Positions 47,922 through 59,898 of a DNA stretch of 64,000 bases are shown here, one piece after another; position 1 is the first letter of the stretch; each line of letters opens with the position of its first letter. The notes under the pieces were generated by a model, which saw only the letters and a program-made list of their open reading frames with translations, had not been told where the DNA came from and ran no database searches. Position numbers and translations under genes: made by a program. Source of the DNA: Pomacea canaliculata (lineage: Eukaryota; Mollusca; Gastropoda; Architaenioglossa; Ampullariidae); the NCBI RefSeq assembly GCF_003073045.1, contig NC_037593.1, positions 11,208,735 through 11,272,734 on the forward strand, in the 5' to 3' direction.

Positions 47922-50580
47922 CAGCTAGATGTAAATTACTGGACATATTTAAACACATCGTACACCTGGTTGCGGGACGAACGTTTTTATTTAAGTCTGA
48001 TAACCTTTTATTGGTTACTTTTATTTAGTAGAAAACTAAACTTTTTTTTAGTAATTTTATGTACAGAAAATCATACATTAAAAAAAAAAATAAACTAAAA
48101 ACAAACCAAGGCTTAGCAGATTTTCTTCTTGATTGACTTTGTCCGAAGAGGACGTTTGACATCTTTTCTTGGCAGCAAGTTCGTTTATGTTTGGAGTAAG
48201 TTTCTGTGTTGTGGAGATTGTCAGGATGGACTACAAGTGTACATCAATAAGACGACTCCTGTGTGATGTTTTGTTGATCTTCATCACAGAAAAAAGTTGC
48301 TCACACAGATATGTACTGCCAAGCATGCTAGATGCAAATTCATTGTCTTATTTAAACGCACCCTCTATGGTAAAAAGTAGATTATAAAAATGATTTAGAA
48401 GAAAGCCTAATGACAGATTACTGAGTAATGTTTTGTTCAAAGGCAATGCAAATTTCCATTTTTTTAGACGTCGAGCCTAGGCGAACCGTTTACTTTAAAG
48501 CAGTCACCTTTGTACAAAAGTTAGCATCAGGACTGTTCAGCACGCACTTTACTGAAAGCACCAGACGAACAAGTGGCATCCTGTCCTGTCACCTTTCTGA
48601 CCACAGGGCAACTAGTAGGTCCTTCAGAGCTGGAGGCTCGACGTAGATAGTCGGATGGAAGGAAACCCCATCACTACGCATGCCCACATGAACATAACAG
48701 CGCAGTAATATATTTCATGCTGACCTTACCATGGAATAATTAGCGAAAACAAAAATACAGAAAAATTCAACTTCGGTCTATGGCCTAGAAAAGTCTATTT
48801 TACCCAGAAAGAGGAAAGGTTGTTTGCATGGGTATGTAAACTAGGTGTATAGAAAATTTATATCTGTATATATTCTTTAGAAAATGACTAATAATGAGCT
48901 GTAAATAAAATATTTTAAAAAATGCAACGACTTTTGGTGAACTGAATAACTGAATGGTTGGAATTGTATGTACGTTGGTAGCAAGAGTCTGATGCGATGT
49001 GGTGGTAGTAGATGTTGCCAACAATTTAGGCAGATATTCTGTCATCGTATTTGTTATTAAAATTTTCTTACACATTTCAAAAGCTTGTGGTCCGTTAGCT
49101 TTGACTACTGTGCACATCAATTAAAACATTAAATAACTTTTTTGTGTAAATTCGAAACATCCATGCTTGTCATATATTTTGTTTGCTTCGCATTTGTAGG
49201 TATGGAACAATTTGTGCAAGATCTCTAGATTTATTATTGGAGCAGTAGAAAAAATGTGTTTATACAGTGTATTAAAAGCAATATTACAGAAATAACTTAC
49301 TCAGAAGGATCTTACTACTACTAAACGCACGAATCCACACACACAAGAACTTGGCTGACTGTTGAGTCTTGGTGCTGTGATAAGCTGGTTTTATTCATTC
49401 AGCACGATTAAAAACGAAAAACTGTTGAAAGATGACTTATCAAATGAACAAACTCTGCATGTGAGTTAAATAATGTTGAACCCGTTTACGGCACCACAAA
49501 GGACAGAGTGGATCATTTCCAGCTTGTAATGAATTTTCTTGAAAAATTAAGTGTATAAATTCAATAATTGAAAGTATATCTTGTTAATGATGGAGGTGTC
49601 ACTTGGTGTGTAGACGTTTTATACATCTTCCAAACTGTGCACAAGACAGGAGGGTGCATGCAGTGAGTATGACAGTTGCAAAGCAGAGGCGGACTCAGGT
49701 CTCGAGCGCACGGGCTACACGAGACGAGGATAAAGGGTCAATAGTTCTGGGTTGCTAATAACAACAACAAATCAGTGCATCATACTATGGACGTGTACAG
49801 GAGGATTGCTGTCTGTCTGCCAACACCAACGCTTAGCCTCTTGCGCAGTTCTCCGCTGTTAGTCTCGGCGAGCCTAAACAAAGAATGTGACTGAACCGGA
49901 AGCTTTGTAGTCTCAAGCCTCGTTTTAATAGTTAACTGGAAAAAAAAATCGTCCGTCAGCAGTCCAGTAATACAAGTTCGTGATCATACTAAGAAACTTT
50001 TGCACGCTTTGTCGAGGGCTTAGAAGGTTGAAGAACGGAAAGGAAGGATGCATGTATTCCCCTTCCTTCACATTTATTTATGTAGTTTATTTATACACAC
50101 CATAGATACCAAATACAAATGTAAGAATTTAGTATCTCTGTATACACTAAACCCTCCATTTCCTGATTGCCTTCACTTCCGTTCTATGTGCTTACTACGT
50201 GTTAAAGGTTTCATTACAAGATATATTTACACCATCAAGGTGTCGACTTCACTCATTTATCGAAGGACTGTGTTCAAGGCTGATTAGAGACAGGTGTTTA
50301 AAATGTTGATGCAATAGCTGTGAGTTTGTGTAATCCACTGACTGCCACAGTCCCCTCCTCCCACCGTATCCCACAATCCCTCTAGACCCCCACCTCCCCA
50401 TCTTCTCAACCTACGAGGTTGTCTCCACCTGCTGTTACTTCGGAATCAATGTCAGATGCTGCGACACCCATCCTTTACACTACTTTCATCCATCCTGGCA
50501 AAGATGTTCGAGCTCATACTGTATAAACTGTAATGAGTTTAGACTATCAAACCTAGTGATAAGACGAATATAACAAAGTC
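47922..50580 (+). repeat. Inter-unit spacer between copies B and C
   Basis: Nearly identical copy of 40890-43550. It holds AATAAACTAAAAAC near 48090 (possible polyadenylation signal of the transferase gene) and an inverted GCCGAG half repeat at about 49785-49995. It is clean up to about 50580, where the sequence abruptly turns indel-rich. Confidence 0.75.
49785..49995 (-). repeat. Inverted half copy of the GCCGAG palindromic MITE (spacer B/C)
   Basis: Essentially identical to 42745-42955, so it was duplicated with the unit rather than inserted separately. Confidence 0.75.
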
Positions 50581-51553
50581 TTTAAAATCTCTTTTTTTTT
50601 TAGAGGATTGTATCTACGCCCCGAAGCTACAGATGGCTCTAGCATTCCATACAGTGAACGACTACACGCAATAAACTTTGAAGTGTTTTAAAAATGACGT
50701 CATCACGATATATCAGTATGACGCAGCACGATGTCACGTGTCAGCATGCCAGTAGTCGGCGTGCGTCTGGCGCAAGGGCTAGAGTTGGCTGTCCTGGTTC
50801 AGCTCTGCCTCAGGCACGCTGTTCTAACGTGGCATCTGTTTTACATGTCACTACTAGGACGGGTGTCTCTCTGGGTGCTCAAGCTTCTCGCTGAGGTAAG
50901 CAATTTTTTCTCAAACACCATAACATAGGTATGCAAACAAATATGTCAGTAACATAATGTGTTCGATTTAGTCACCTTTGTAAAGAGTCACACACAAACA
51001 TCTTTCTGATTTACTTCTGTGTTCAACTAAAAGGACGAACTACACAAAAACTTTGATCTGTGCTTTTTTGCTGTTGGGCCTTTACTACTTGTCTAACGTC
51101 AGACACAGACACGCGCTCAACACTAAAGTTTACTCTCACCTATGCTAAGGTATCAGCAAAAAACACAATCTGATCAGCGCGAATAGCTCACGAGCTCTTT
51201 TCTATAAATATAATAGAAGACATTTCATGCCTTATTTACATCTGCCAACTTACACAGCCTTTAACCTAACCCGCACTATATATATGTTAAATAACAAAAA
51301 CATTTTGAATACAATACCATTTAAATAGAGGGCTTCACTAATTATGTTTCTTGGTATTGAACCTGTAGATGGCTGGTTTCGTCTTGTTTAGTTGTTTTTG
51401 TACACGCGTATTGATCACTCATTTATGTATCTGTTGTTTCGTTGGTAAAACTGTTCAGCTTGCTTATGTTTATGGTTTGTTGACTTGCAGGAAAAAAGTC
51501 CCGGAGCTTAGACTAAATCGTATTTAACGACTCTGGAACATCAGAGAACAGCG

Positions 51554-52612
51554 ATGGGTTCCTCTCACACTTTCATTGCGTGGACGGTGTCATCGTACGC
51601 GTGTCATCAGATGGCCAAGGTTTTCCTGACTAACGTTCAAACAATTTGCTCCCCCACGTGACCCCAGTTACCCATGGCTGCCGCGCACTCACGGTGACGC
51701 AGATGTTTACTTCTTGCTGGCATTGCTCACCGACGACGTCGTTGGAAGATCCCGTTTTCCAGGCCGACGTCGCTAAAAACACAAGACAAGGCGATCAGCG
51801 AAAAACAAACATCACTTTCATAACAACATATTCGCGTTGCCTGGTGATTGCACGTGTGTCGACGGTTTCTGACCAACCTGGAGCCTTAAGCACGAACCGG
51901 AGGCTGGCCTCCACGCTTGGCCATCAAACTGATGGAGCCGCTGGTGTCCGCGGTGAGGCGCAGCGGCCTCTCGGACAGAGAATTGTGGCACGGAGAGCCT
52001 CTCAGCAACAGCGGTGGGGTCAGTCTACCCTTGGTCATCGGCGGCGCCGTCGTCTTCGTGGTCTTGGCGACACCCTTCTCGCCGACGTGCAGCGCGCGCG
52101 ATGAGCGCTGGTGTAGTGTGCTGGCCATGGGCTCCAACGTGCTGCTGGCCGTCAGAAACCTGGCCATCAGGACTGCCACTCTGGACAACTAAACCTTGGC
52201 CCTCGCCGTTTTCAGCTGGTGTCTGTTGGTGGATGTCCTAGTGGGAATGATCACAGTACTAGTGCTGACTGCTGCTGGTGGCTTGAGATCGTGGACATCG
52301 TGTCACGGAGGTCAACTCTGGCTGTGACGTCACTGCTGCTGTCGGGGGCGTTTCACGTTCAACGTACTCGCATGATCAGCACGAGCGTCATCCCTGCGCG
52401 CGTTGGACGTGTGTCAGTCACTCCAACGGCCACGTCATCAAGCGCGTGTGGTGGTGGCGCTGCTGTTAGTCAGCGGGTCACGTAGTGCATCTGGCAGTCA
52501 AACGTTGCGGGTCTGATGGTGACTATCGTTGGTCTGGTGTGTATGTAGAGAAAAAACTCACTACCATACTTAAAAGCAAGGATTACCTCCAACTCCTTTA
52601 CCGGCAGCTCTG
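51554..52612 (+). pseudogene. TPT/PEP-translocator-like gene, copy C, many indels
   Basis: It begins ATGGGTTCCTCTCACAC and can be followed block by block against copy B to about 52612, but no frame stays open for more than about 150 codons. B-type differences are visible. The lesions are probably sequencing or assembly errors. A reliable protein cannot be given. Confidence 0.65.
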
Positions 52613-53815
52613 GCCTTGATACACACACACCACACATTGTTTCCGCCTAAAGCATCAAATCTTGCTGTTGCAGAAGAACCAGTTGTCTACCTAAAAAAGT
52701 CATGCTGTTAGCTTAAATTCCCTACGCATGCAGCGGACCTGAAGGAGACGTTGACTCTACCTCACGGCATCGGGTCTCGGAACACACCGTCTCAGCCGGC
52801 ATTTAGTCGTGCGAGGACCCTGACACTAACATTGCCAGTAAAGATTCAATTGACTCCGAGTTCTCAACGTAAGTTTCCAATAATAAACAGAAGGCAATAT
52901 ATACATAGGAGATGTAACAGCAAAGTTGTAAATGATTCAAAGTTTTACAATCCTTTAAAATACTACAAAGCCGCTCATTGCAAAAATATGGCTTGTTCTC
53001 TGAGAGGTCCCGTTACAATTTCTCCATTGCTAATGAGTAGCATGTCACTGCCTTTACTACAAACCACTGCACTCGTTTTGACACCACTCGCTACTTATCT
53101 CTTTACACATAGTCTCTTGTACGTGGAGGGCCGCGCGCTACACTTTAGTTTATCTGATGTCAAACCAGGACAGAGTTTTTTGTGTGCAAATCGTTTTGGA
53201 TCAAATATTATAAATGTTTTGTATTATGCTTCAGTGTATTTTTAACCGGTTTACCCTTAAGTAAAACTTCAGGTTTTCGTCTGCATGAAACGACAAAATC
53301 AACATTCCACACGTTTTCTAGATCATTATTGTTATCATATGTAAAGATAATCTAGCTCTGATTGGTTCAAAGAGGCCAACAGTATAGGTAGTGATCTGTT
53401 AATCTAGGATGTTATCTCTCGAATCATTAAATTGTTCGCGTCTATCTACAAAATTCCCTTAATTATCATCTGTCTCCAAGGAAAAGTTGTTTCTGGTGAT
53501 CGTTTAAATATTGTATTTTTGTGTTTACTAAACGGCAAACCATGTAAAGTGTTACTTCTTAGGATAACCACAGAAATGCAAAATCATAACGCTTTTAATT
53601 CCCAAACACTTGGTTTACTGTGGCAATATAAGCTTTCTGTAAATGACTGCATTTCTTCCATTATCTCTACATTAGGGGGTGTGTGAAGTAAGTACAAAGA
53701 CTAAAGAACCACAATCAATCTCAAATTAGAAATAAAGAATGTGAGTTCCAAATCTGTGCTCTATTGTTCCATCATAAAGTTTGTTTTTAATATAATTACA
53801 TTCAACGATTTACTT

Positions 53816-55164
53816 ATGAATGTATTTATTTAGTGTTGCTAAGAGACAAAATTGATATATCTTTCAGGGGGAGCAGCAGCCAGTGCAGACATCTAACCAA
53901 GTGACTGTTTTTTCACGTGTCCCCATACTTCTTATTGGCTGGCACCTTTCTCGGTCATCAATGTATGATATCGACACAACATGGCGCCGGCAAGTCCTTA
54001 CGGCTTCGATGGCCAGGGACGCCCACACAACTTTCATGCTGCTGTCTCAGTGGGGCCGACTTCCTGTCTTTGGAACTACACCCGCCATCCCTTCGACACG
54101 GACGCGCTGGCTCCTACCCCTGCACACCACGACGAGACGGTTGGGTGGGAGATGCAGCGCCTGCACTGTGCGCGGTTTCGACGTCACTGTTAGCGGGTCG
54201 ACGTCACGCCCATGCCGATGATGACTTCGTCACTTCCACGAGAATCAAAAGGCGATCGCCGCCATCACAGCGGGTACAGCGCTGGCCTTGTTGAAGCGAC
54301 TCAACGTGACTATAGTGTTCAGCTGTTCACTTATCTCTGTGACGATGGCATTCTAAAAACGAATGCAAGGGGAGATAAGTAAAGGTTACAACGCATCGCT
54401 TTATTATTCTATTTGCAGGTGGCGGTATCTACCTGGTCGGCTACATCATGGCCATAGACTTTTTACTAGGGAAAATCTTGAATCTTTTTCCAGATTTTCC
54501 GACTCTGTTGTTTCTCAAAGATGGTTACACAAAGGAAATCAAGCTCATCTAAGATAAGTGTCGTGAGATTTACTCCACAGGTAGAACCTGACGCATCTTC
54601 TTGCGGGACAGACAGTCGCTGGGGTCTGGCGCAGAAACATTTTTCCAGGGTACGAAAAGACTCATGCTGATGCCTTCGACATGGCGTTTCGGGACCTATA
54701 CGGGGGTGTCCCGCGCACCATGCCGCCTTACCCTCGACCATTGTGTGTCTTAAAAAGACGTGATCTGGAGACTTCATGGTATAAAGTACCCGAGATACCT
54801 ACTAACCTCAGTGTTTATGTCGGCGACTGGAAAGCATGGTGGACAAACAAGGCAAAAACACCCATGGAAACATCATTTCTGATGACCTTTAACGGGTTGT
54901 CGTTCTTACAGCGTGGCGCGTGTGATCACTGACCGACTACACGGCCACATCCTGTCCGTCTGCTGTGGAATCCCTCACGCTGCTCTCATCGACAACCCCT
55001 CCCCATAACTTCAAAATCTCCTTCCTCTTCGCGTCGCACGTGGACGGCACGGGTTATCCAACACATCGGTGCTGGTCACCACTAGGGAGGAGGCTCTGGA
55101 CCCAGGCACAAAAACACTGCTGAAGAAGTACAATAATTATCTTCCTATTGTTGTACGTCCTTAA
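53816..55164 (+). pseudogene. Polysaccharide pyruvyl transferase family gene, copy C, many indels
   Basis: It runs from ATG at 53816 to the TAA after CGTCCT at 55164 and aligns with copy B across its length. Frames are broken repeatedly. A clean stretch (about 54780-54915) encodes YKVPEIPTNLSVYVGDWKAW exactly as in B. It is most likely a noisy duplicate of B rather than an independent decayed gene. Confidence 0.65.
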
Positions 55165-56606
55165 CAGTAGATGTAAATTACTGGACATTTTAAACACATC
55201 GTACACCTGGCTTGCGGACGAAACGTTTTTATTTAAGTCTGATAACCTTTTTTGGTTACTTTTATTTAGTAGAAAACTAAACTTTTTTTTTTAGTAAATT
55301 TATGTACAGAAAATCATACATTAAAAAAAAAATAAACATAAAAACAAAACCAAGGCTTTAGCAGATTTTTCTTCTTGATGACTTTGTCCGTCGAAAGAGG
55401 ACGTTTGGCACATCTTTCTTGGCAGCAAGTTCGTTTATGTTGGAGTAAGTTTCTGTGTTTGTGGAGATTGTCAGGCGCATGGACTACAAGTGTACATCAA
55501 TAGACGACTCCTGTGTGCATGTTTTGTTGATCTTCATCACAGAAAAAGTTGCTCACACAGATATGTACTGCCAAGCATGCTAGATGCAAAATTCATTGTC
55601 TTATTTAAACGCACCCTCTTATGGTAAAAAAGTAGATTATAAAAATGATTTTAGAGGAAGCCTAATGACAGATTACTGAGTAATGTTTTGTTCAAACAAG
55701 GCAATGCAAATTTCCATTTTTTTTAGACGTCAGCCTAGGCGAACCGTTTACTTTAAAGCAGTCACCTTTGTACAAAAAGTTAGCATCAGGACTGTTCAGC
55801 ACGCACTTTAACTGAAGCACCAGACGAACAAGTGGCATTCCCTGTCCTGTCACCTTTCTGACCACAGGGCAACTATCATGGTCCTTCAGAGCTGGGAGCC
55901 TCGACGTAGATAGTCGGATGGAAGGAAAACCCCAATCACTACGCATGCCCACATGAACATAACAGCGCCAGTAATATATATGCTGAACCTTACCATGGAT
56001 CAAAAGCGAAAACACCAAAAATACAGAAAAATTCACACCCTTCGGTCTTATGGCCTCTAGAAAAGTCTAATTTTACCCAGATGAAGAGGAAAGGTTGTTT
56101 GCATGGGTATGTAACTAGAGTGTATAGAAAATTTATATCTGTATATATTCTTTAGAAAATGACTTAATAATGAGCTGTAAGTGATAAAAATATTTTTAAA
56201 AAATGCAACGACTTTTGGTGAACTGAAATCTGAATGGTTGGAATTGTATGTACGTTGGTAGCAAGAGTCTGATGCGATGTTGTGGTAGTATATGTTGCCA
56301 ACAATTTAGGCAGATATTCTGTCACACTATTTGTTATTAAAATTTTCTTACACATTTCAAAAGCTTGTGGTCCATTATCTTTGACTACTGTGCACATCAA
56401 TTAAAACATTAAATAACTTTTTTGTGTAAATTCGAAACATCCATGCTTGTCATATATTTTGTTTGCTTCGCATTTGTAGGTATGGAACAATTTGTGCAAG
56501 ATCTCTAGATTTATTATTGGAGCAGTAGAAAAAATGTGTTTATACAGTGTATTTAAAGCAATATTACAGAAATAACTTACTCAGAAGGATCTTACTACTA
56601 CTAAAC

Positions 56607-57683
56607 TAGAGTATCAAGATGGCCGCTCCTCGTTGTGCGACGTCTGCAGCTCTCAACCCGATTTCGCTTTTTCTTCATTTTTCATCGTTTTTCGTCTGCC
56701 ACTGTGTCGGGTAGTCGTTGAGTGATAGACTTGGGTGTCGAACTGTGTGTAGTGATGATGATCTTACGTTCAGTCTTCTTAGGCATGTGGTTTTTTTTCA
56801 TTTTGGATGGATGTGACCGTTACCACTAGCCGACAATATTTAGATGGCGGTCAGCTTATTTAATGCTGGCCCCGGCTTCATTACTCCGCGAGCTTCTTGC
56901 TTCGTCTTCATCATCTGTTATCCGGAGTTTTAGGAGTTTTAGGGCTCGCAAATCGACATTACTCGGCTCCCTCCACTTCGCAAATCACACAGGAGAGGAC
57001 GCAGAGACGGTGTGAAGCGGAGACTCAAGCAGTTTCGTCTGGACGATCGACACAGGTTTCCACCTCATCCTTCTATCCTGCTATCCGATGTCCAGTCGAT
57101 TCGTGGCAAGACTGATGAGCTTGAGGCGTGGGTACACAACTTTCGACTGTTCAGGGATACTTGTTTGTTGGTGTTACGGAAACATGGCTCCACGAAGGTG
57201 ATGCAGATCTAGACATCTCGGTTTCTCTGGCCCGTTTCGATCAGATAGATCTGCTACAATTACTGGCATGAGGAGTGTGTTTCTATGTCAACAGCAGGTA
57301 CTGTAATACGGTTATTATTCGTGAAAGGATGTGTACTCGCGACCTTGAACTTCTCACGATTTCTCTTCGCCCATTTTTACCTCCCGAGAAAATTCCCCAG
57401 CTGGTTTTCACCCTTGTGTATATTCATCCCAGGGAAAATGTTTCCAATGCGTTACAGTGCATCGCAGATGTGACTCACCATCTCAACTCGATTTGTCCTG
57501 ATGTTCTTACGTTTATTTTATGAGATTTTTGACTGAATAAGACATGAATAGTTGTGTGCATGAAATTATGAATTTTTAAGTTTTTAATTTTTAATCGGGA
57601 AAAAAAAAAAAAAACCGCGCATTGAGCGCATCTTTGTGATGCGGATACTGGCGCGCTATAAAACTACATCATCATCATCATCA
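56607..57683 (+). mobile_element. Internally deleted non-LTR retrotransposon (LINE) remnant, 1.08 kb
   Basis: The insertion splits the spacer sequence CTACTAAACGCACGAATCC, which is continuous at 42280-42305 and 49316-49340, and duplicates TAAAC (56602-56606 and 57684-57688). Inside, frame pieces at 57012-57212, about 57150-57270 and 57285-57523 encode parts of an apurinic-type endonuclease domain: LLSDVQSIRGKTDELEAW, then TETWLHEGDAD in the next frame, then FTLVYIHPRENVSNA. No reverse transcriptase is present; the sequence jumps to an A-rich stretch, GCGCGCTATAAAACTA and a (CAT)n tail. It is a non-autonomous, frameshifted LINE; I cannot fix the clade (L2/CR1-like is possible). Confidence 0.8.
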
Positions 57684-58111
57684 TAAACGCACGAATCCAC
57701 ACACACAAGAACTTGGCTGACTGTTGAGTCTTGGTGCTGTGATAAGCTGGTTTTATTCATTCAGCACGATTAAAAACGAAAAACTGTTGAAAGATGACTT
57801 ATCAAATGAACAAACTCTGCATGTGAGTTAAATAACGTTGAACGCGTTTACGGGAACAAAGGACAGAGTGGATTATTTCCAGCTTGTAATGAATTTTCTT
57901 GAAAAATTAAGTGTATAAATTCAATAATTGAAAGTATATCTTGTTAATATTGCTGGTGTCACTTGGTGTGTAGACGTTTTATACATCTTCCAAACTGTGC
58001 ACAAGACAGGAGGGTGCATGCAGTGAGTATGACAGTTGCAAATCAGAGCGGACACAGGTCTCGAGCGCACGGGCTACACGAGACGAGGATAAAGGGTCAA
58101 TAGTTCATGGG

Positions 58112-58411
58112 CAGGGCCGCCGAGAGCCAGCCCGGGCCCCGGGACAGATGACCTCTCCGGGTCCCTTGTACTTGTAATCGTAAATTATTTTCCCAGTATA
58201 TAATGTATGTTTACAATTCGAATCTCAATATCTACACTCAAACTCAACTTCTGCATGTGTAATGCTTGGGTGTTCTGTCCTTAGACCTTTCTTTAAAAGA
58301 AAAAGAAAAGGAGAAGAAGAAAAAAAAATCCACTGACCAAGGCCGGGCTCCCTTGACAGCCGCAGGTCCGGGTACACCAGACCCCCTGTCCCCCCGCTCT
58401 CGTCAGGCCTG
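58112..58411 (-). mobile_element. 300-bp hAT MITE with perfect 8-bp target duplication
   Basis: It is flanked by TTCATGGG on both sides (58104-58111 and 58412-58419). The ends CAGGGCCGCCGAGAG and CTCTCGTCAGGCCTG are imperfect inverted repeats. The other units have the uninterrupted site (GTTCATGGGTTGC at about 42708), so the insertion is later than the duplication. Older relatives lie at 14489-14882 and 20512-20845 in opposite orientation. It has no coding capacity. Confidence 0.92.
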
Positions 58412-58449
58412 TTCATGGGTTGCTAATAGCAACAACAAAATCAGTGCAT

Positions 58450-58660
58450 CATTCTATGGACGTGTACAGGAGGATTGCTGTCTGTCTGCCAAGACCAACG
58501 CTTAGCCTCTTGCGCAATTCCCCGCTGTTAGTCTCGGTGAGCCTAAACAAAGAATGTGACTGAACAGGAAGCTTTGTAGTCTCAAGCCTCGTTTTAATAG
58601 TTAACTGGAAAAAAAATCGTCCGTCAGCAGTCCAGTAATGCAAGTTCGTGATCATACGAA
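58450..58660 (-). repeat. Inverted half copy of the GCCGAG palindromic MITE (before copy D)
   Basis: ACCAACGCTTAGCCTCTTGC and GCTGTTAGTCTCGGTGAGCC match the copies at 42745 and 49785 with a few substitutions. Confidence 0.7.
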
Positions 58661-59037
58661 GAAACTCTCTCAAGACCCCCACCTCCCCATCTTCTCAACC
58701 TACGAGGTTGTCTCCACCAGCTGTTACTTCGGAATCAATGTCAGATGCTGCGACACCCATCCTTTACACTACTTTCATCCATCCTGGCAAAGATGTTCGA
58801 GCTCATACTGTATAAACTGCAATGATTTTAGACTATCAAACCTAGCGATAAGACGAATATAACAAAGCCTTTAAAATTCTTTTTTCTGAGGATTGTATCT
58901 ACGCCCCGAAGGTACAGAGTGGCTCTAGCATTCCATACAGTGAAGCGACTACACGCAATAAAACTTTGACGTGTTTTAAAAAAAGACGTCATCAGATATT
59001 CAGTATGACGCAGCACGATGTCACGTGTCAGATGCCA

Positions 59038-59185
59038 GTAGTCGGCGGTGCGGTGGCGCAAGGGTTGGAGTTGACTGTCCTGGGTTCAGTTCTCGCCTCA
59101 GGCACGCTGTTGTGCACGTGGCATCTGTTTACATGGTCACTACTAGGACGGGTGTCTCTCTGGGTGCTCAAGCTTTTTCGCTGAG
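59038..59185 (+). repeat. tRNA-derived SINE in unit D, ending at a splice-donor-like site
   Basis: The A-box region GGTGGCGCAAGGGTTGGAGT and B-box region CTGGGTTCAGTTCTCGCC are followed by GGGTGTCTCTCTGGGTGCTC and then CGCTGAG|GTAAGC (gt at 59186-59187). Confidence 0.7.
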
Positions 59186-59843
59186 GTAAGCAATTTTTCT
59201 CAGAACACCATCCATAGGTATGCAAACAAATATGTCAGTAACATAATGTGTTCGATTTAGTCACCTTTGTAAAGAGCTTAACATAAACATCTTTCTGTTT
59301 ACTTCTGTGTCAACTAAAAGGTACGAACTAACAAAAAAACTTTAAAAAATTCATATCAAGAGTCTTTCTCTTTCTTTTGGTTTTGTTCATGGATCTTCGT
59401 GTCTTCTTGATCTGTGCTTTTTGCTGTTGGGCCTTTACAACTTGTCTTACGTGAGACACAGACACGCGCTCAAACACTAAAGCTTACTCTCACCTATGCT
59501 AAAGGTATCAGCAAAAACACAATCTGATCAGCGCGAATGGCCGCCAGCGGTTCTTTGTAAATATATATATATAGAAGACAGTTGATGCATTATTAATCTG
59601 CAACTTACACAGCTTTAAGCTATATATATATGTGTGTGTAAAATAATAAAAAAAACATATTGAAATACAATATTTAAATAGAGGGCTTCACTAATTATGT
59701 TTCTTTGGTATTGAACCTGTAGATGGCTGGGTCTCGTCTTGTTTAGTTGTTTTTGTACACGCGTATTGATCACTCATTTATGTATCTGTTTTTGTTGGTA
59801 AAAACTGTTCAGCTTCTTATGTTTATGGTTTGTTGACTTGCAG
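59186..59843 (+). other. Candidate 5' UTR intron of copy D
   Basis: The donor GAG|GTAAGC at 59186 and the acceptor TTGTTGACTTGCAG ending at 59843 bound 658 bp. The acceptor is conserved in all units (37188, 44438, 51490, 59843) and lies about 55 bp before the translocator ATG. The donor is near-consensus in B, C and D and altered but usable in A. Predicted from sequence only. Confidence 0.45.
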
Positions 59844-59898
59844 AAAATAGTCAGAGCTTAGCTAAATCGTTTTAACGATAGAACATCAGAGAACAGCG

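Larger units (their letters stand above)
50580..56240 (+). other. Indel-noisy copy C of the array unit, likely unpolished sequence
   Basis: Throughout this block the sequence follows copy B, with a 1-4 base insertion or deletion every few tens of bases in both coding and non-coding parts. Base substitutions are rare. B-specific variants are present (KRRDLETSW, GDWKAWWTN; the 0.4-kb gap near 53150). Natural decay should give mainly substitutions. An even spread of short indels is typical of raw long-read consensus. Both edges are sharp. Confidence 0.75.
57760..58980 (+). repeat. Inter-unit spacer before copy D
   Basis: It matches 42360-43655 but lacks the segment around 43005-43345 (junction near 58665, ...GAAACTCTCTC|AAGACCCCCACC). 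It carries the extra 300-bp hAT MITE and an inverted GCCGAG half repeat (about 58450-58660). Substitutions against the other spacers are more frequent, so this spacer is older or unhomogenised. Confidence 0.7.

Noticed and set aside
52219..53245. Separate small genes in copy C (frames of 88 and 164 codons)
   Set aside because: They are fragments produced by indel noise over the translocator and the following spacer of copy B type.
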